From: Streptomyces sp. SID5785
GTDB taxonomy: Bacteria; Actinomycetota; Actinomycetes; Streptomycetales; Streptomycetaceae
Assembly: GCF_009870065.1 (NCBI RefSeq)
Contig: NZ_WWIA01000303.1
Span: 1-47,687, forward strand
Direction: 5' to 3'
Length of the DNA stretch: 47,687 nucleotides
Shown piece by piece: positions 35,345 through 44,134 of the stretch. A program made the translations under genes and the position numbers. Every line of letters begins with the position of its first letter. Position 1 is the stretch's first letter. The notes beneath the pieces are model-generated. The model saw only the letters and a list, made by a program, of their open reading frames with translations. It was not told where the DNA came from and did not search any database.

Positions 35345-35510
35345 GCCTGCTGCCCTTCCGATCTGCCGCGGTCAGGTATCGACCGGGCTCAACGATACGG
35401 CAGCCCTTGTGCCGCACGTCACTCCGTTCGGCGCGGGTTCCGCACGGGAAGGTGCCAGGTCATCCGCTCGGGCGAGTACGGGGGCGAAACAGGCCCTGGG
35501 CGGACCCGGC

Positions 35511-36383
35511 CTAGGCCGGACGCAGGTGCACGATGTCGCCCGCGCCGACCGGCACCCGGTCGCCGTCCGCGGTCCGGACGACAAGGCGCCCGTCGCCGTC
35601 CACGGCGACCGCCTCGCCGACCAGCTCCCGCTCCCCCGGCAGAATCGCCCGCACCTGCCGGCCCAGCGTCGAGCACCCCGCCGCGTACGTCTCCTGGAGC
35701 CCCGAGAGGCCGGGGTCTCCCTGCGCCGCGCACCACTGCCCGTACCACCGCTCGAAGGACCGCAGCACGGCGCGCAGCAGCGGCTCCCGGTCGACGACCT
35801 GCGCCCCGGCCAGCGCCAGCGATCCGGCGCCGGGCACGGGCAGTTCGTCCGCGCGCAGCGACACGTTGAGCCCGACCCCGATCACGATGCCGCCCGCGCC
35901 GGAGGACTCCGCGAGGATGCCGCCGGCCTTGCGCTCCTCGCCGGCGACGGTGACGAGCAGGTCGTTGGGCCACTTCAGCGCCGTGTCGACACCGGCCGCC
36001 GCGGACAGCCCGGTCGCGACGGCGACCCCGGTGAGCAGCGGCAGCCAGCCCCAGCGCGACACCGGCACCTCGTGCTCCGCGGGCTTGACCAGGACGGAGA
36101 AGAACAGGCCCGAGCGGGGCGGCGCGGACCAGCGCCGGTCGAGCCGGCCGCGCCCGGAGCTCTGCTCCTCGGCGACGAGCACGGCACCCTCCTCGACGGT
36201 TCCGGCGCTCGCCCGCGCCACGAGGTCGGTGTTCGTGGAGCCGGTGCGGGGCAGGACGTCGAGCGCGGACCACAGGCCGTCGCCGCGGACCAGCGAGCGG
36301 CGCAGCCCGCTCTCGGACAGCGGCGGCCGGTCCAGGTCGGACCAGGGGCTGGAGGGTGCGGCGGAGGGGTCTGGGGGCGTCAT
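35511..36383 (-). CDS. birA: Biotin-[acetyl-CoA carboxylase] ligase
   Basis: 290-aa biotin protein ligase. The catalytic core has [21 protein letters not shown] (biotin loop), [15 protein letters not shown] and IGVGLNVSL, in family order, plus the small C-terminal SH3-like domain ending [13 protein letters not shown]. There is no N-terminal helix-turn-helix, so it is a ligase only, not a repressor. It attaches biotin to the carboxyl carrier such as AccA2, whose genes begin 118 bp away in the opposite direction. Start ATG 36383 ([10 protein letters not shown]); weak ribosome site. Confidence 0.93.
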   Translation of the reverse strand: MTPPDPSAAPSSPWSDLDRPPLSESGLRRSLVRGDGLWSALDVLPRTGSTNTDLVARASAGTVEEGAVLVAEEQSSGRGRLDRRWSAPPRSGLFFSVLVKPAEHEVPVSRWGWLPLLTGVAVATGLSAAAGVDTALKWPNDLLVTVAGEERKAGGILAESSGAGGIVIGVGLNVSLRADELPVPGAGSLALAGAQVVDREPLLRAVLRSFERWYGQWCAAQGDPGLSGLQETYAAGCSTLGRQVRAILPGERELVGEAVAVDGDGRLVVRTADGDRVPVGAGDIVHLRPA

Positions 36384-36436
36384 GCGCCCCACCCTAGGTG
36401 TGGCCAAGGACGCACTGCCGAACCGTAGGCGCCCCA

Positions 36437-36455
36437 CTACTCTACGAGTCAGTAG
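36437..36455. promoter_or_regulatory. Inverted repeats in the birA/pccB divergent promoter region
   Basis: CTACT (36437-36441) and AGTAG (36451-36455) enclose ACTC-TAC-GAGT (36439-36449). TACTCT and TAGCCT (-10-like) lie in or beside it, so a regulator here could act on both genes. Confidence 0.4.
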
Positions 36456-36501
36456 CCTCGTCCCCTCAGCAGCGTCGAATCAGGCAGGGAGCCGCGTCCC
36501 G

Positions 36502-38109
36502 ATGTCCGAACTGGAACAGCTGGAACCGTCCGAGAAGACCGAGATCGACATTCACACGACCGCGGGGAAGCTGGCGGATCTGCGGCGGCGGATCGGTGAG
36601 GCGACGCATGCGGGGTCGGCGCGTGCGGTGGAGAAGCAGCATGCGAAGGGGAAGCTGACGGCGCGTGAGCGGATCGCGTTGTTGTTGGACGAGGATTCGT
36701 TCGTGGAGTTGGACGAGTTCGCGCGGCATCGGTCGACGGATTTCGGTCTGGAGGCGAACAGGCCGTACGGGGATGGTGTGGTGACCGGTTACGGGACGGT
36801 GGACGGTCGTCCGGTGGCGGTGTTCTCGCAGGATTTCACGGTGTTCGGCGGGGCGTTGGGTGAGGTCTTCGGGCAGAAGATCATGAAGGTGATGGATTTC
36901 GCGTTGAAGACGGGTTGTCCGGTCGTGGGGATCAACGACTCGGGTGGTGCGCGGATCCAGGAGGGCGTGATGGCGCTCGGGATGTATGGGGAGATCTTCC
37001 GGCGGAACACGCATGCGTCGGGGGTGATTCCGCAGATCAGTCTGGTGGTGGGGCCGTGTGCGGGGGGTGCGGTGTATTCGCCGGCGATCACGGATTTCAC
37101 GGTGATGGTGGATCAGACGTCGCACATGTTCATCACGGGTCCGGATGTCATCAAGACGGTGACGGGTGAGGATGTGGGTTTTGAGGAGTTGGGGGGTGCG
37201 CGGGCGCACAATGCGCGGTCGGGGGTGGCGCATCATCTGGCGGGGGACGAGAAGGACGCGATCGAGTACGTCAAGCAGTTGTTGTCGTATCTGCCGTCGA
37301 ACAATCTGAGTGAGCCGCCGGCGTTTGCGGAGGAGGCTGATCTCGCGCTGGGTGAGGAGGACCGTGAGCTGGATGTGCTGATTCCGGACAGTGCGAATCA
37401 GCCGTACGACATGCATGCGGTGATCGAGCATGTGGTGGATGATGCGGAGTTCTTCGAGACGCAGGCGTTGTTCGCGCCGAACATTGTGACGGGGTTCGGG
37501 CGGGTGGAGGGGCGTCCGGTGGGGGTGGTGGCGAATCAGCCGATGCAGTTCGCGGGGTGTCTGGACATCGATGCGTCGGAGAAGGCGGCGCGTTTCGTGC
37601 GGACGTGTGATGCGTTCAATGTGCCGGTGCTGACGTTCGTGGATGTGCCGGGGTTCTTGCCGGGGGTGGAGCAGGAGCACACGGGGATCATCCGGCGGGG
37701 TGCGAAGCTGATCTACGCGTATGCGGAGGCGACGGTTCCGTTGATCACGGTGATCACGCGGAAGGCGTTCGGTGGTGCGTACGACGTGATGGGGTCGAAG
37801 CATCTGGGGGCGGATCTGAATCTGGCGTGGCCGACGGCGCAGATCGCGGTGATGGGGGCGCAGGGTGCGGTGAACATCGTGCACCGCAAGACGCTGGCGG
37901 GCGCCGATGACGTGGAGGGGACGCGGGAGCGGCTGGTGCGGGAGTACGAGGACACGCTCCTGAATCCGTACACGGCCGCGGAGCGCGGGTACGTGGACGC
38001 GGTGATCATGCCGTCGCAGACGCGGGCGCACGTGGTGAAGGGGCTGCGGCAGTTGCGGACCAAGCGGGAGAGCCTGCCGCCGAAGAAGCACGGCAACATC
38101 CCCCTGTAG
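36502..38109 (+). CDS. pccB: Acyl-CoA carboxylase beta subunit (carboxyltransferase)
   Basis: 535-aa carboxyltransferase subunit that transfers CO2 from carboxybiotin to propionyl-CoA (or acetyl-CoA), giving methylmalonyl-CoA for primary metabolism and polyketides. Crotonase-fold N domain (about 40-270: [46 protein letters not shown]) and C domain (about 290-520: [39 protein letters not shown]). Residues set acyl specificity near position 420 but I could not place it against a structure. ATG 36502 has GGGAG upstream. The third codon base is unusually G and T rich (see findings). Followed by pccE and accA2. Confidence 0.94.
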   Translation: MSELEQLEPSEKTEIDIHTTAGKLADLRRRIGEATHAGSARAVEKQHAKGKLTARERIALLLDEDSFVELDEFARHRSTDFGLEANRPYGDGVVTGYGTVDGRPVAVFSQDFTVFGGALGEVFGQKIMKVMDFALKTGCPVVGINDSGGARIQEGVMALGMYGEIFRRNTHASGVIPQISLVVGPCAGGAVYSPAITDFTVMVDQTSHMFITGPDVIKTVTGEDVGFEELGGARAHNARSGVAHHLAGDEKDAIEYVKQLLSYLPSNNLSEPPAFAEEADLALGEEDRELDVLIPDSANQPYDMHAVIEHVVDDAEFFETQALFAPNIVTGFGRVEGRPVGVVANQPMQFAGCLDIDASEKAARFVRTCDAFNVPVLTFVDVPGFLPGVEQEHTGIIRRGAKLIYAYAEATVPLITVITRKAFGGAYDVMGSKHLGADLNLAWPTAQIAVMGAQGAVNIVHRKTLAGADDVEGTRERLVREYEDTLLNPYTAAERGYVDAVIMPSQTRAHVVKGLRQLRTKRESLPPKKHGNIPL

Positions 38110-38167
38110 ACACACCTGCGGACATGAACGTGCCTGTAGACAACCCTCAGCCGTCAGGAGCCCGATC

Positions 38168-38380
38168 GTGGTGATCAAGGTCGTCCGGGGCAACCCGACC
38201 CCCGAGGAACTCGCCGCCGCCCTCGCCGTCGTCCAGGCCCGCACCACCGCGGCCACCCAAGCCGAACCCGAGGGCCCACCGGCCGTGAACGCATGGGTCC
38301 GCGCCGCGCGGCGCACGGTCCCGCACGGCCTGCCGCAACCCGGCCCCGGCGCGTGGCACACCTCGTGCTGGCCGCGCTGA
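38168..38380 (+). CDS. pccE: Acyl-CoA carboxylase epsilon subunit
   Basis: 70-aa epsilon subunit stabilising the biotin-dependent carboxylase complex of actinomycetes. Signature [21 protein letters not shown] (residues 4-24) and the closing WHTSCWPR are typical; the middle is Ala/Pro-rich and variable. GTG start at 38168 with AGGAG 7 nt upstream (a second GTG follows at 38171). Unlike its two neighbours it uses ordinary C-ending codons. Located 58 nt after pccB; that gap holds a 10-bp repeat CCTGTAGACA (38103-38112, 38133-38142). Confidence 0.9.
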   Translation: MVIKVVRGNPTPEELAAALAVVQARTTAATQAEPEGPPAVNAWVRAARRTVPHGLPQPGPGAWHTSCWPR

Positions 38381-38421
38381 GACCCACCCGCCCCTTCCTC
38401 TCTTTCTTCTCTGGAGTGCAC

Positions 38422-38454
38422 ATGAACTCCCCCCGACTGGAGCAGTCATGCTGA
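38422..38454 (+). CDS. Possible 10-codon leader peptide overlapping accA2
   Basis: ATG AAC TCC CCC CGA CTG GAG CAG TCA TGC TGA encodes [10 protein letters not shown]. It has its own GGAG (38413-38416) 5 nt before the ATG and its stop lies past the accA2 start codon (7-nt overlap), so ribosomes could reinitiate on accA2. Preceded by a 22-nt pure pyrimidine run (38391-38412). Translation is unproven. Confidence 0.35.
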   Translation: MNSPRLEQSC

Positions 38455-40223
38455 CCAAAGTCCTCATCGCCAATCGTGGCGAAATCGCTGTCCGCGTGGC
38501 CCGGGCGTGCCGGGACGCCGGGATCGCGAGCGTTGCTGTTTACGCCGATCCGGATCGGGACGCTCTGCACGTCCGCGCGGCCGATGAGGCTTTCGCGTTG
38601 GGTGGTGACAGTCCGGCGACGAGTTATCTGGACATCGCGAAGGTGTTGCGGGCGGCTGCGGACTCAGGGGCGGATGCGGTGCATCCGGGGTACGGGTTCT
38701 TGTCGGAGAACGCGGAGTTCGCGCAGGCGGTGCTGGATGCGGGGTTGATCTGGATCGGTCCGCCGCCGCAGGCGATCCGGGATCTGGGGGACAAGGTCGC
38801 GGCGCGGCACATCGCGCAGCGGGCGGGTGCTCCGCTGGTGGCGGGGACGCCGGATCCGGTGTCGGGTGCGGACGAGGTGGTGGCGTTCGCGCGGGAGCAC
38901 GGGCTGCCGATCGCGATCAAGGCGGCGTTCGGTGGTGGCGGGCGTGGGTTGAAGGTGGCCCGGACGCTGGAGGAGGTGCCGGAGCTGTACGAGTCGGCGG
39001 TGCGTGAGGCGGTTGCCGCGTTCGGGCGCGGTGAGTGTTTCGTGGAGCGTTATCTCGACAAGCCGCGGCATGTGGAGACGCAGTGTCTGGCGGACTCGCA
39101 CGGCAATGTGGTGGTCGTCTCGACGCGTGACTGCTCGTTGCAGCGCCGGCATCAGAAGCTGGTGGAGGAGGCGCCTGCGCCGTTCCTGTCGCAGGCGCAG
39201 CTGGACGAGTTGTACGCGTCGTCGAAGGCGATCTTGAAGGAGGCCGGTTATGTGGGGGCCGGCACGGTCGAGTTCCTGGTGGGTGCGGACGGCACGATCT
39301 CGTTCCTGGAGGTGAACACGCGGCTTCAGGTGGAGCATCCGGTGACGGAGGAGGTCGCGGGTGTCGATCTGGTGCGGGAGATGTTCCGGATCGCGGACGG
39401 TGAGGAGCTCGGTTACGGGGATCCTGAACTGCGGGGTCATTCCTTCGAGTTCCGGATCAATGGTGAGGATCCGGGGCGTGGGTTCCTGCCGGCGCCGGGC
39501 ACGGTGACGCGTTTCGATGCGCCGGCCGGTCCGGGTGTGCGGCTGGATGCGGGTGTGGAGTCGGGGTCGGTGATCGGTCCGGCGTGGGACTCGCTGCTGG
39601 CGAAGCTGATCGTGACGGGGCGTACGCGTCAGGAGGCGCTCGAGCGGTCGGCGCGGGCGTTGGCGGAGTTCACGGTGGAGGGGATGGCGACCGCGATTCC
39701 CTTCCACCGCAAGGTGGTCACGGATCCCGCGTTCGCTCCGGAGCTGACGGGTTCGCAGGAGCCGTTCACGATCTTCACGCGGTGGATCGAGACCGAGTTC
39801 GTCAATGACATTCCGGCGTTCGCCGCGCCTGCGGAGGCGGGCGAGGAGGACGAGACGGGCCGGGAGACGGTCGTCGTCGAGGTCGGGGGCAAGCGTCTGG
39901 AGGTGTCGCTGCCGGCCGGGATGGGCATGTCGCTGGCGCGGACCGGGCTGACGGCGGGGGCGAAGCCGAAGCGGCGTGCGGCGAAGAAGTCGGGTCCGGC
40001 GGCCTCGGGTGACACGCTGGCCTCGCCGATGCAGGGCACGATCGTGAAGGTCGCGGTCGAGGAGGGGCAGGAGGTCAAGGAGGGCGACCTCGTCGTCGTC
40101 CTGGAGGCCATGAAGATGGAACAGCCCCTCAACGCGCACAAGTCCGGGACCGTCAAGGGCCTGACCGCGCAGATCGGCGCCTCCCTCACCTCCGGCGCCC
40201 CCATCTGCGAGATCAAGGACTGA
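38448..40223 (+). CDS. accA2: Acyl-CoA carboxylase alpha subunit (biotin carboxylase + carrier)
   Basis: 591 aa. Biotin carboxylase domain (1-450: [40 protein letters not shown] glycine loop, [15 protein letters not shown]), linker, and a C-terminal biotin carrier domain with biotin acceptor K556 in EAMKMEQ. Carboxylates biotin with ATP and bicarbonate and hands it to PccB-type partners. Length matches the AccA2/AccA1 proteins of Streptomyces. GGAG 7 nt upstream of ATG 38448; a small overlapping leader ORF precedes. G/T-ending codons dominate from about 38590 to 39830. A strong terminator follows. Confidence 0.95.
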   Translation: MLTKVLIANRGEIAVRVARACRDAGIASVAVYADPDRDALHVRAADEAFALGGDSPATSYLDIAKVLRAAADSGADAVHPGYGFLSENAEFAQAVLDAGLIWIGPPPQAIRDLGDKVAARHIAQRAGAPLVAGTPDPVSGADEVVAFAREHGLPIAIKAAFGGGGRGLKVARTLEEVPELYESAVREAVAAFGRGECFVERYLDKPRHVETQCLADSHGNVVVVSTRDCSLQRRHQKLVEEAPAPFLSQAQLDELYASSKAILKEAGYVGAGTVEFLVGADGTISFLEVNTRLQVEHPVTEEVAGVDLVREMFRIADGEELGYGDPELRGHSFEFRINGEDPGRGFLPAPGTVTRFDAPAGPGVRLDAGVESGSVIGPAWDSLLAKLIVTGRTRQEALERSARALAEFTVEGMATAIPFHRKVVTDPAFAPELTGSQEPFTIFTRWIETEFVNDIPAFAAPAEAGEEDETGRETVVVEVGGKRLEVSLPAGMGMSLARTGLTAGAKPKRRAAKKSGPAASGDTLASPMQGTIVKVAVEEGQEVKEGDLVVVLEAMKMEQPLNAHKSGTVKGLTAQIGASLTSGAPICEIKD

Positions 40224-40242
40224 ACGCAGAGCGCAGAGCGCA

Positions 40243-40288
40243 GCCGGGGGCGCCTGTCGGGCCGCAGCGGCCGACAGGCGCCCCCGGC
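40243..40288. terminator. Strong bidirectional terminator after accA2
   Basis: Perfect 18-bp stem (40243-40260 with 40271-40288) and a 10-nt loop that can itself pair (CCGC-A-GCGG). Situated between convergent accA2 and the DUF2867 gene, whose stop codon begins at 40290. Confidence 0.9.
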
Positions 40289-40289
40289 G

Positions 40290-40886
40290 TCACATCCCGG
40301 CGGGCTGCCCGGCCCGCCACTGCCGCCCGATCCGGCGCAGCAGCGCCGGGTACACCCCCAGGTACCGGAACGGCTTGATGGCCAGCATGTAGAGCGCGCC
40401 CAGCGTTCCGTTCGGCTTCACCAGGACCGTCATCCGGCCCGTGTACCGGTCCGCGCCGACCGGGACCCAGCCGAGGTGGAGCACGCCGTGCACCGTCCTG
40501 TTCCTCATCTCGGCGGCCCACTCGTCGTGGGTCAGGTAGACGGACGTGAACGGTGCCTCGCCCAGGTCGGGGCCGCGCGGACCGTCGCGCAGGTCGTCCG
40601 GCAGCCTGTCGCGCAGGGAGGGCACGCGTGCACCCACTCCCGCATCGGCCCCGTCCAGGCGCAACAGCGCGCCCAGACGCCAGCGGACGGCGAACAGGAA
40701 GCGGGACAGCGGTGCGTCGCCGCGGACGCCCTCGCGGATGCCACCGGCGAACTGCCGCACCAGCCGGTCCAGTTCGTCGGGTCCGCCCGGTGTCGGCAGC
40801 TCCCACACGTCCTCGACCGTGAAGTCGCGGGCGATCTCGTGGATCCGCCACGGGCGTTCGGTGTGAGCGGTGCGCGGAAGGCGCAT
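40290..40886 (-). CDS. DUF2867 family protein
   Basis: 198-aa protein of the DUF2867 family (SRPBCC-like/START-type fold): MRLPRTAHTERPWRIHEIARDFTVEDVWELPTP, then LLRLDGA, FTSVYLTHDEWAAEMRNRTVHGVLHLGWV and KPNGTLGALYMLAIKPFRYLGVYPALLRRIG. Related domains bind hydrophobic ligands; the function of this one is unknown. ATG at 40886 with GGGG upstream. It is divergent from a TetR regulator and shares a double palindromic operator, so it is probably a TetR-controlled gene. Confidence 0.85.
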   Translation of the reverse strand: MRLPRTAHTERPWRIHEIARDFTVEDVWELPTPGGPDELDRLVRQFAGGIREGVRGDAPLSRFLFAVRWRLGALLRLDGADAGVGARVPSLRDRLPDDLRDGPRGPDLGEAPFTSVYLTHDEWAAEMRNRTVHGVLHLGWVPVGADRYTGRMTVLVKPNGTLGALYMLAIKPFRYLGVYPALLRRIGRQWRAGQPAGM

Positions 40887-40930
40887 GGCGACGGCCCCTG
40901 ACTCTTCCGGCCCTCGCGGGCCGCACGGAA

Positions 40931-40981
40931 TATACGGTGGCGTACAACTCGAGCATAGCCCCATCTGTACGGCACCGTATA
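40931..40981. promoter_or_regulatory. Double operator for the TetR regulator
   Basis: TATACGGTGGCGTACA (40931-40946) and TGTACGGCACCGTATA (40966-40981) are inverted copies matching at 15 of 16 positions. Each half is itself nearly palindromic (TACG..CGTA). Centre spacing is 35 bp. Lies between the divergent DUF2867 and TetR genes; likely autoregulatory site for both. Confidence 0.8.
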
Positions 40982-41024
40982 CTCGGCTCGACGCTGCTGC
41001 CGCCCGACAGGAGGGCCCCGCCCC

Positions 41025-41585
41025 ATGGCCGTCACCCGCACACCCCGCGGCAAGTGGATCGAGGAAGGGCTGCGCGCACTGTCCGCGGGCGGCCCCGAAG
41101 CCGTGCGTATCGAGGTCCTCGCGCAGGCGCTCGGCGTCACCAAGGGGGGCTTCTACGGCTACTTCCGCAACAGGGACGCCCTGCTCACCGAGATGCTCGA
41201 CACCTGGGAGTACGAGGTCGCCGAGGGCGTCGTCGCGCAGGTGGAGAGCGGCGGGGGCGACGCGCGCCGGCGGCTCGTGCGCCTCTTCGCCCTCGTCGCC
41301 GAGTCCACCGACGGGCCGGTGCGCGGCACGACGGCCGACATCGCGATCCGTGACTGGGCGCGCCGTGATCCGGCGGTGGCGGAGCGGCTGCGACGCGTCG
41401 ACAACCGCCGTATGGACTATCTGCGTTCGCTGTTCTCCGCGATCTGCCCCGACGAGGAGGAGGTCGAGGTGCGCTGTCTGATCGCGGTCTCGGTGCGTCT
41501 GGGGAACCACTTCAACGCGGCCGACAACGGAACGCTCGGCCGCGCCGAAGTGATGAGGCTGATCAGCCGGCGCCTGCTGGCCTGA
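41025..41585 (+). CDS. TetR family regulator
   Basis: 186 aa. N-terminal helix-turn-helix (about 8-52: KWIEEGLRALSAGGPEAVRIEVLAQALGVTKGGFYGYFRNRDALL) and an all-helical ligand domain with ADIAIRDWARRDPAVAERLRRVDNRRMDYL, a common TetR/AcrR C-terminal type. Start ATG 41025 follows AGGAGG at 9 nt. Divergent from the DUF2867 gene with paired operators between them; probably represses both genes until a small molecule binds. Converges with the GH43 gene, 27 nt apart. Confidence 0.92.
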   Translation: MAVTRTPRGKWIEEGLRALSAGGPEAVRIEVLAQALGVTKGGFYGYFRNRDALLTEMLDTWEYEVAEGVVAQVESGGGDARRRLVRLFALVAESTDGPVRGTTADIAIRDWARRDPAVAERLRRVDNRRMDYLRSLFSAICPDEEEVEVRCLIAVSVRLGNHFNAADNGTLGRAEVMRLISRRLLA

Positions 41586-41612
41586 CCCCGGCCGGGGGAG
41601 GAGCGGCGACGG

Positions 41613-43049
41613 TCAGTCGGTGTAGACCTCCGCCCGGTCGACGCTCACGAACGCGGCACCGGAGGACGCGTTGTGCTCGCCGGTCACCCGCACCCGCAGG
41701 GTGTGCGGGCCGTTCGCCAGTCGCGGGCTCAGATACTGCAGACGCTCGCCGGTGCGGATCGCGCCGTAGAAGTCGACGCGTTGCTCGGGGCCGCCGTCGA
41801 CGCTGATCGCCGCGATGCCGTTGCCGGTGTCCTGCACCGACAGGAGCGCGATGCGGGTCCCGGAGAAGCCGAACGTCGCGGTGGCGCCCGCCTGTTCGCT
41901 CCAGTGGTCGTCGCCCCAGAAGCACTGTGCGGCGCAGCCCGTCCCCGCGTTCCAGTCGCCCGTGTACGTGACGCTCCCGCTGCCGCTGGAGCGGGAGTCG
42001 TCGTTGATCCAGTGGTTCCCGGAGCCGGGGTCACCGGCCGGCAGGTCCTGGGTGGCGCCCATCGCGAGCGGCGTGCCGAGATCGGGGCTGCCGTCCGCGT
42101 TCCAGCCGATCTTCTGGGCCCGCGTCGTGCGGTCGGTGTACGTGTTCACCGACGTCGTCTTCGCGTGGTAGACGATCCAGTCCTCCGTGCCGTCGGGCGA
42201 GGTGAAGAAGGCATGGTGGCCCGGGCCGAACACGCCGTGTTCGTCGGCCCGCGAGAAGACGGCGCCGGAGTGCTGCGTCCAGTTGCCCGGCACCAGCGGA
42301 TCGGCGCCGTCCGGCAGCGACTTCATCCACAGCTGGTAGTCGGGCTTGCCGGTGTCGCAGGTCGAGTACGTCATCCAGGTGCGGCCGCCCCGGTGCAGGA
42401 ACTCCGGTCCCTCGCGGACCTCGGGGCAGCCTCCCGCGGCGTCGATCGCGACGGCGTCGCCGGAGAGCGTGTACGGATTCTCCAGCGGGGCGATGTTGAG
42501 CCCGTTGTGCTGGTACGGGTTGATGCCGCTGTAGGCCAGATACAGCCGGCCGTCGTGCTGGAGGATGCCGGGGTCGATCGCGAAGTCGTCCGCGTGGTTG
42601 GGCGGCGCCAGCTTCGCCTTGAAGTGGTAGGGGCCCGCGGGGTCGTCGCCCTGGGACTCCAGGACGTAGAGCCGGTGGTGGTCGTCGGTGCCGTCGTCGG
42701 CGGTGTAGTAGAGGTACCAGCGCTCGCCGAAGCGGTAGAACTCCGGAGCCCAGATGTGCTGGTTGCGGGAGGCGTCGGTGTCCGTCCACACCGTGACGGG
42801 GTCGGCGTCGAGGAGGGTGGCCAGGGACGGCGAGCTCCACATGCGGATGCTGTCGCCCTGGGTGGTGGTCAGGTGGTAGGCGCCGTTCGCGTACGTCACG
42901 AACGGGTCGGGGCCCGTGTTGAGCGGATTGCGGAAGGTGCCCGCGGCGGCGGCCGCGGGCCGGGCCGCGCCGGCCTGCGGGGCGCAGAGCAGGCCGACGA
43001 GCAGCGCGAGCAGGGCGGCGACCAGAGCGGTGGGGGGCCGGGGACGCAT
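41613..43049 (-). CDS. Secreted GH43 family glycoside hydrolase
   Basis: 478-aa exported enzyme: signal peptide (about 1-29) and five-bladed propeller of family GH43 with catalytic base D48 (TGPDPFV), pKa modulator D159 (FAIDPGIL) and acid E213 (REGPEF). C-terminal about 125 residues form a beta-sandwich ancillary domain (QYLSPRLANGPHTLRVRVTGEH) that may bind sugar. Arabinan- or xylan-type substrate is likely but the exact one cannot be told. A perfect LacI-type palindrome overlaps its ribosome site (AAGGAG), shared with the ABC transporter cluster. Monocistronic or the last gene of that cluster; a terminator precedes it. Confidence 0.9.
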   Translation of the reverse strand: MRPRPPTALVAALLALLVGLLCAPQAGAARPAAAAAGTFRNPLNTGPDPFVTYANGAYHLTTTQGDSIRMWSSPSLATLLDADPVTVWTDTDASRNQHIWAPEFYRFGERWYLYYTADDGTDDHHRLYVLESQGDDPAGPYHFKAKLAPPNHADDFAIDPGILQHDGRLYLAYSGINPYQHNGLNIAPLENPYTLSGDAVAIDAAGGCPEVREGPEFLHRGGRTWMTYSTCDTGKPDYQLWMKSLPDGADPLVPGNWTQHSGAVFSRADEHGVFGPGHHAFFTSPDGTEDWIVYHAKTTSVNTYTDRTTRAQKIGWNADGSPDLGTPLAMGATQDLPAGDPGSGNHWINDDSRSSGSGSVTYTGDWNAGTGCAAQCFWGDDHWSEQAGATATFGFSGTRIALLSVQDTGNGIAAISVDGGPEQRVDFYGAIRTGERLQYLSPRLANGPHTLRVRVTGEHNASSGAAFVSVDRAEVYTD

Positions 43050-43057
43050 GAACGCTC

Positions 43058-43073
43058 CTTACATCGATGTAAG
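43058..43073. promoter_or_regulatory. LacI-type operator before GH43
   Basis: Perfect 16-bp palindrome CTTACATCGATGTAAG ending 8 nt before the start codon. Its last bases form part of the Shine-Dalgarno AAGGAG, so repressor binding would also block the transcript's beginning. Confidence 0.85.
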
Positions 43074-43151
43074 TGCCACGGCTTCAGGACGGTAGAGAGA
43101 CGGTGAGGTGGTGTCAACGGGGCGTCGGGGGCGGTGTGTCACCGCGATCGT

Positions 43152-43174
43152 GGGGCCCGGAGGGGCCGGGCCCC
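43152..43174 (-). terminator. Terminator of the sugar ABC operon
   Basis: GGGGCCCGG (43152-43160) / CCGGGCCCC (43166-43174), 9-bp stem with AGGGG loop, 4 nt past the stop of the second permease gene. Confidence 0.72.
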
Positions 43175-43178
43175 GCGC

Positions 43179-44132
43179 TCACTGGCCGCCGAGTCCCGTC
43201 GTCGCGACGGACTTCACGATGTGCCGCTGGAAGAACATGAACACCACGACGAGCGGCAGTGCGGCCAGCACGGCCGAGGCCATCGACTGCGCGTACTGCA
43301 CGCCGTACGCGTCCTTCACCGAGGTGATGCCGACGGGCAGGGTCATCAGCGCGGGGTCGGACGTGGACACGAACGGCCACAGGAAGTTGTTCCACGCGCC
43401 GATGAACACGAAGATCGACACGGCGGCGAGCATCGGCCGCGACAGCGGCAGCAGCACCGACCAGAAGATCCGCCAGTGCCCGGCCCCGTCGATCCGGGCC
43501 GCCTCCTCCAGCTCGCGCGGGAGCGAGTCGAAGTGCTTCTTCAGGATGAACACCATGACCGGCGCCACCGTCTGCGGGAGGATCACCGCCGCGTACGTGT
43601 CGAGCAGGTGCAGCGACAGCATCTGCTGGAACCACGGCACGATGAGGATCTGCGGCGGCACGAGCACGGCCGCGACCGTCAGCGCGAACAGACCGCGCCG
43701 GCCGGCGAACACCGTGCGGGAGAAGGCGTATCCGGCCATCGCCGAGACCAGCACCGTGATCACGGTGACGCAGGCCGCGATCAGCAGGCTGTTGAACATC
43801 CACAGCGGCAGGTCGCCCCGGTCCCAGACGGTGCGGAACGCCTGGAAGGTGAGGCCGCCCTTCGGCCACAGCCAGTGCAGCGGATCGCTCGCGTCCTGCT
43901 CGGACTTGAAGGCCGTGAGCACGGCCCACGCCATCGGCAGCAGCCAGAGCACGGCGCCGACGCACAGGACGGTGAGCGCGGCCACCCGGGCGGTGCGGCT
44001 CGTGCCGAGCGTCAGGTTCGTGCGGGACGGCTCCCGTCCGGGCCGCCGCCGCGGCGGTCGTACCGGTCGCTGCGGGCGGACCGTGCGGGACGCTCCGGCC
44101 GGACGGGCTGCGGGTATGTCGGTGGAGGTCAT
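43179..44132 (-). CDS. Sugar ABC transporter permease (MalG-like)
   Basis: 317 aa with six membrane helices after a Pro/Arg-rich N-terminal extension of about 50 residues that is longer than usual. The EAA loop LEEAARIDGAGHWRIFWSVLLPLSRP contacts the ATPase. ATG 44132 follows GGGAGAA and starts 2 nt past the stop of the preceding permease; a GTG at 44138 overlapping that stop (GTGA) is the alternative. Works with the other permease and the binding lipoprotein; no ATPase is encoded here, so the shared MsiK-type ATPase of Streptomyces probably powers it. Confidence 0.92.
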   Translation of the reverse strand: MTSTDIPAARPAGASRTVRPQRPVRPPRRRPGREPSRTNLTLGTSRTARVAALTVLCVGAVLWLLPMAWAVLTAFKSEQDASDPLHWLWPKGGLTFQAFRTVWDRGDLPLWMFNSLLIAACVTVITVLVSAMAGYAFSRTVFAGRRGLFALTVAAVLVPPQILIVPWFQQMLSLHLLDTYAAVILPQTVAPVMVFILKKHFDSLPRELEEAARIDGAGHWRIFWSVLLPLSRPMLAAVSIFVFIGAWNNFLWPFVSTSDPALMTLPVGITSVKDAYGVQYAQSMASAVLAALPLVVVFMFFQRHIVKSVATTGLGGQ

Positions 44133-44134
44133 GG

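Noticed and set aside
36466..38421. 651-codon antisense frame across pccB
   Set aside because: Arg/His/Pro-rich with no domain; explained by the codon bias of pccB, although the bias itself is reported.
38664..40139. 491-codon antisense frame across accA2
   Set aside because: Same compositional artefact, no ribosome site or domain.
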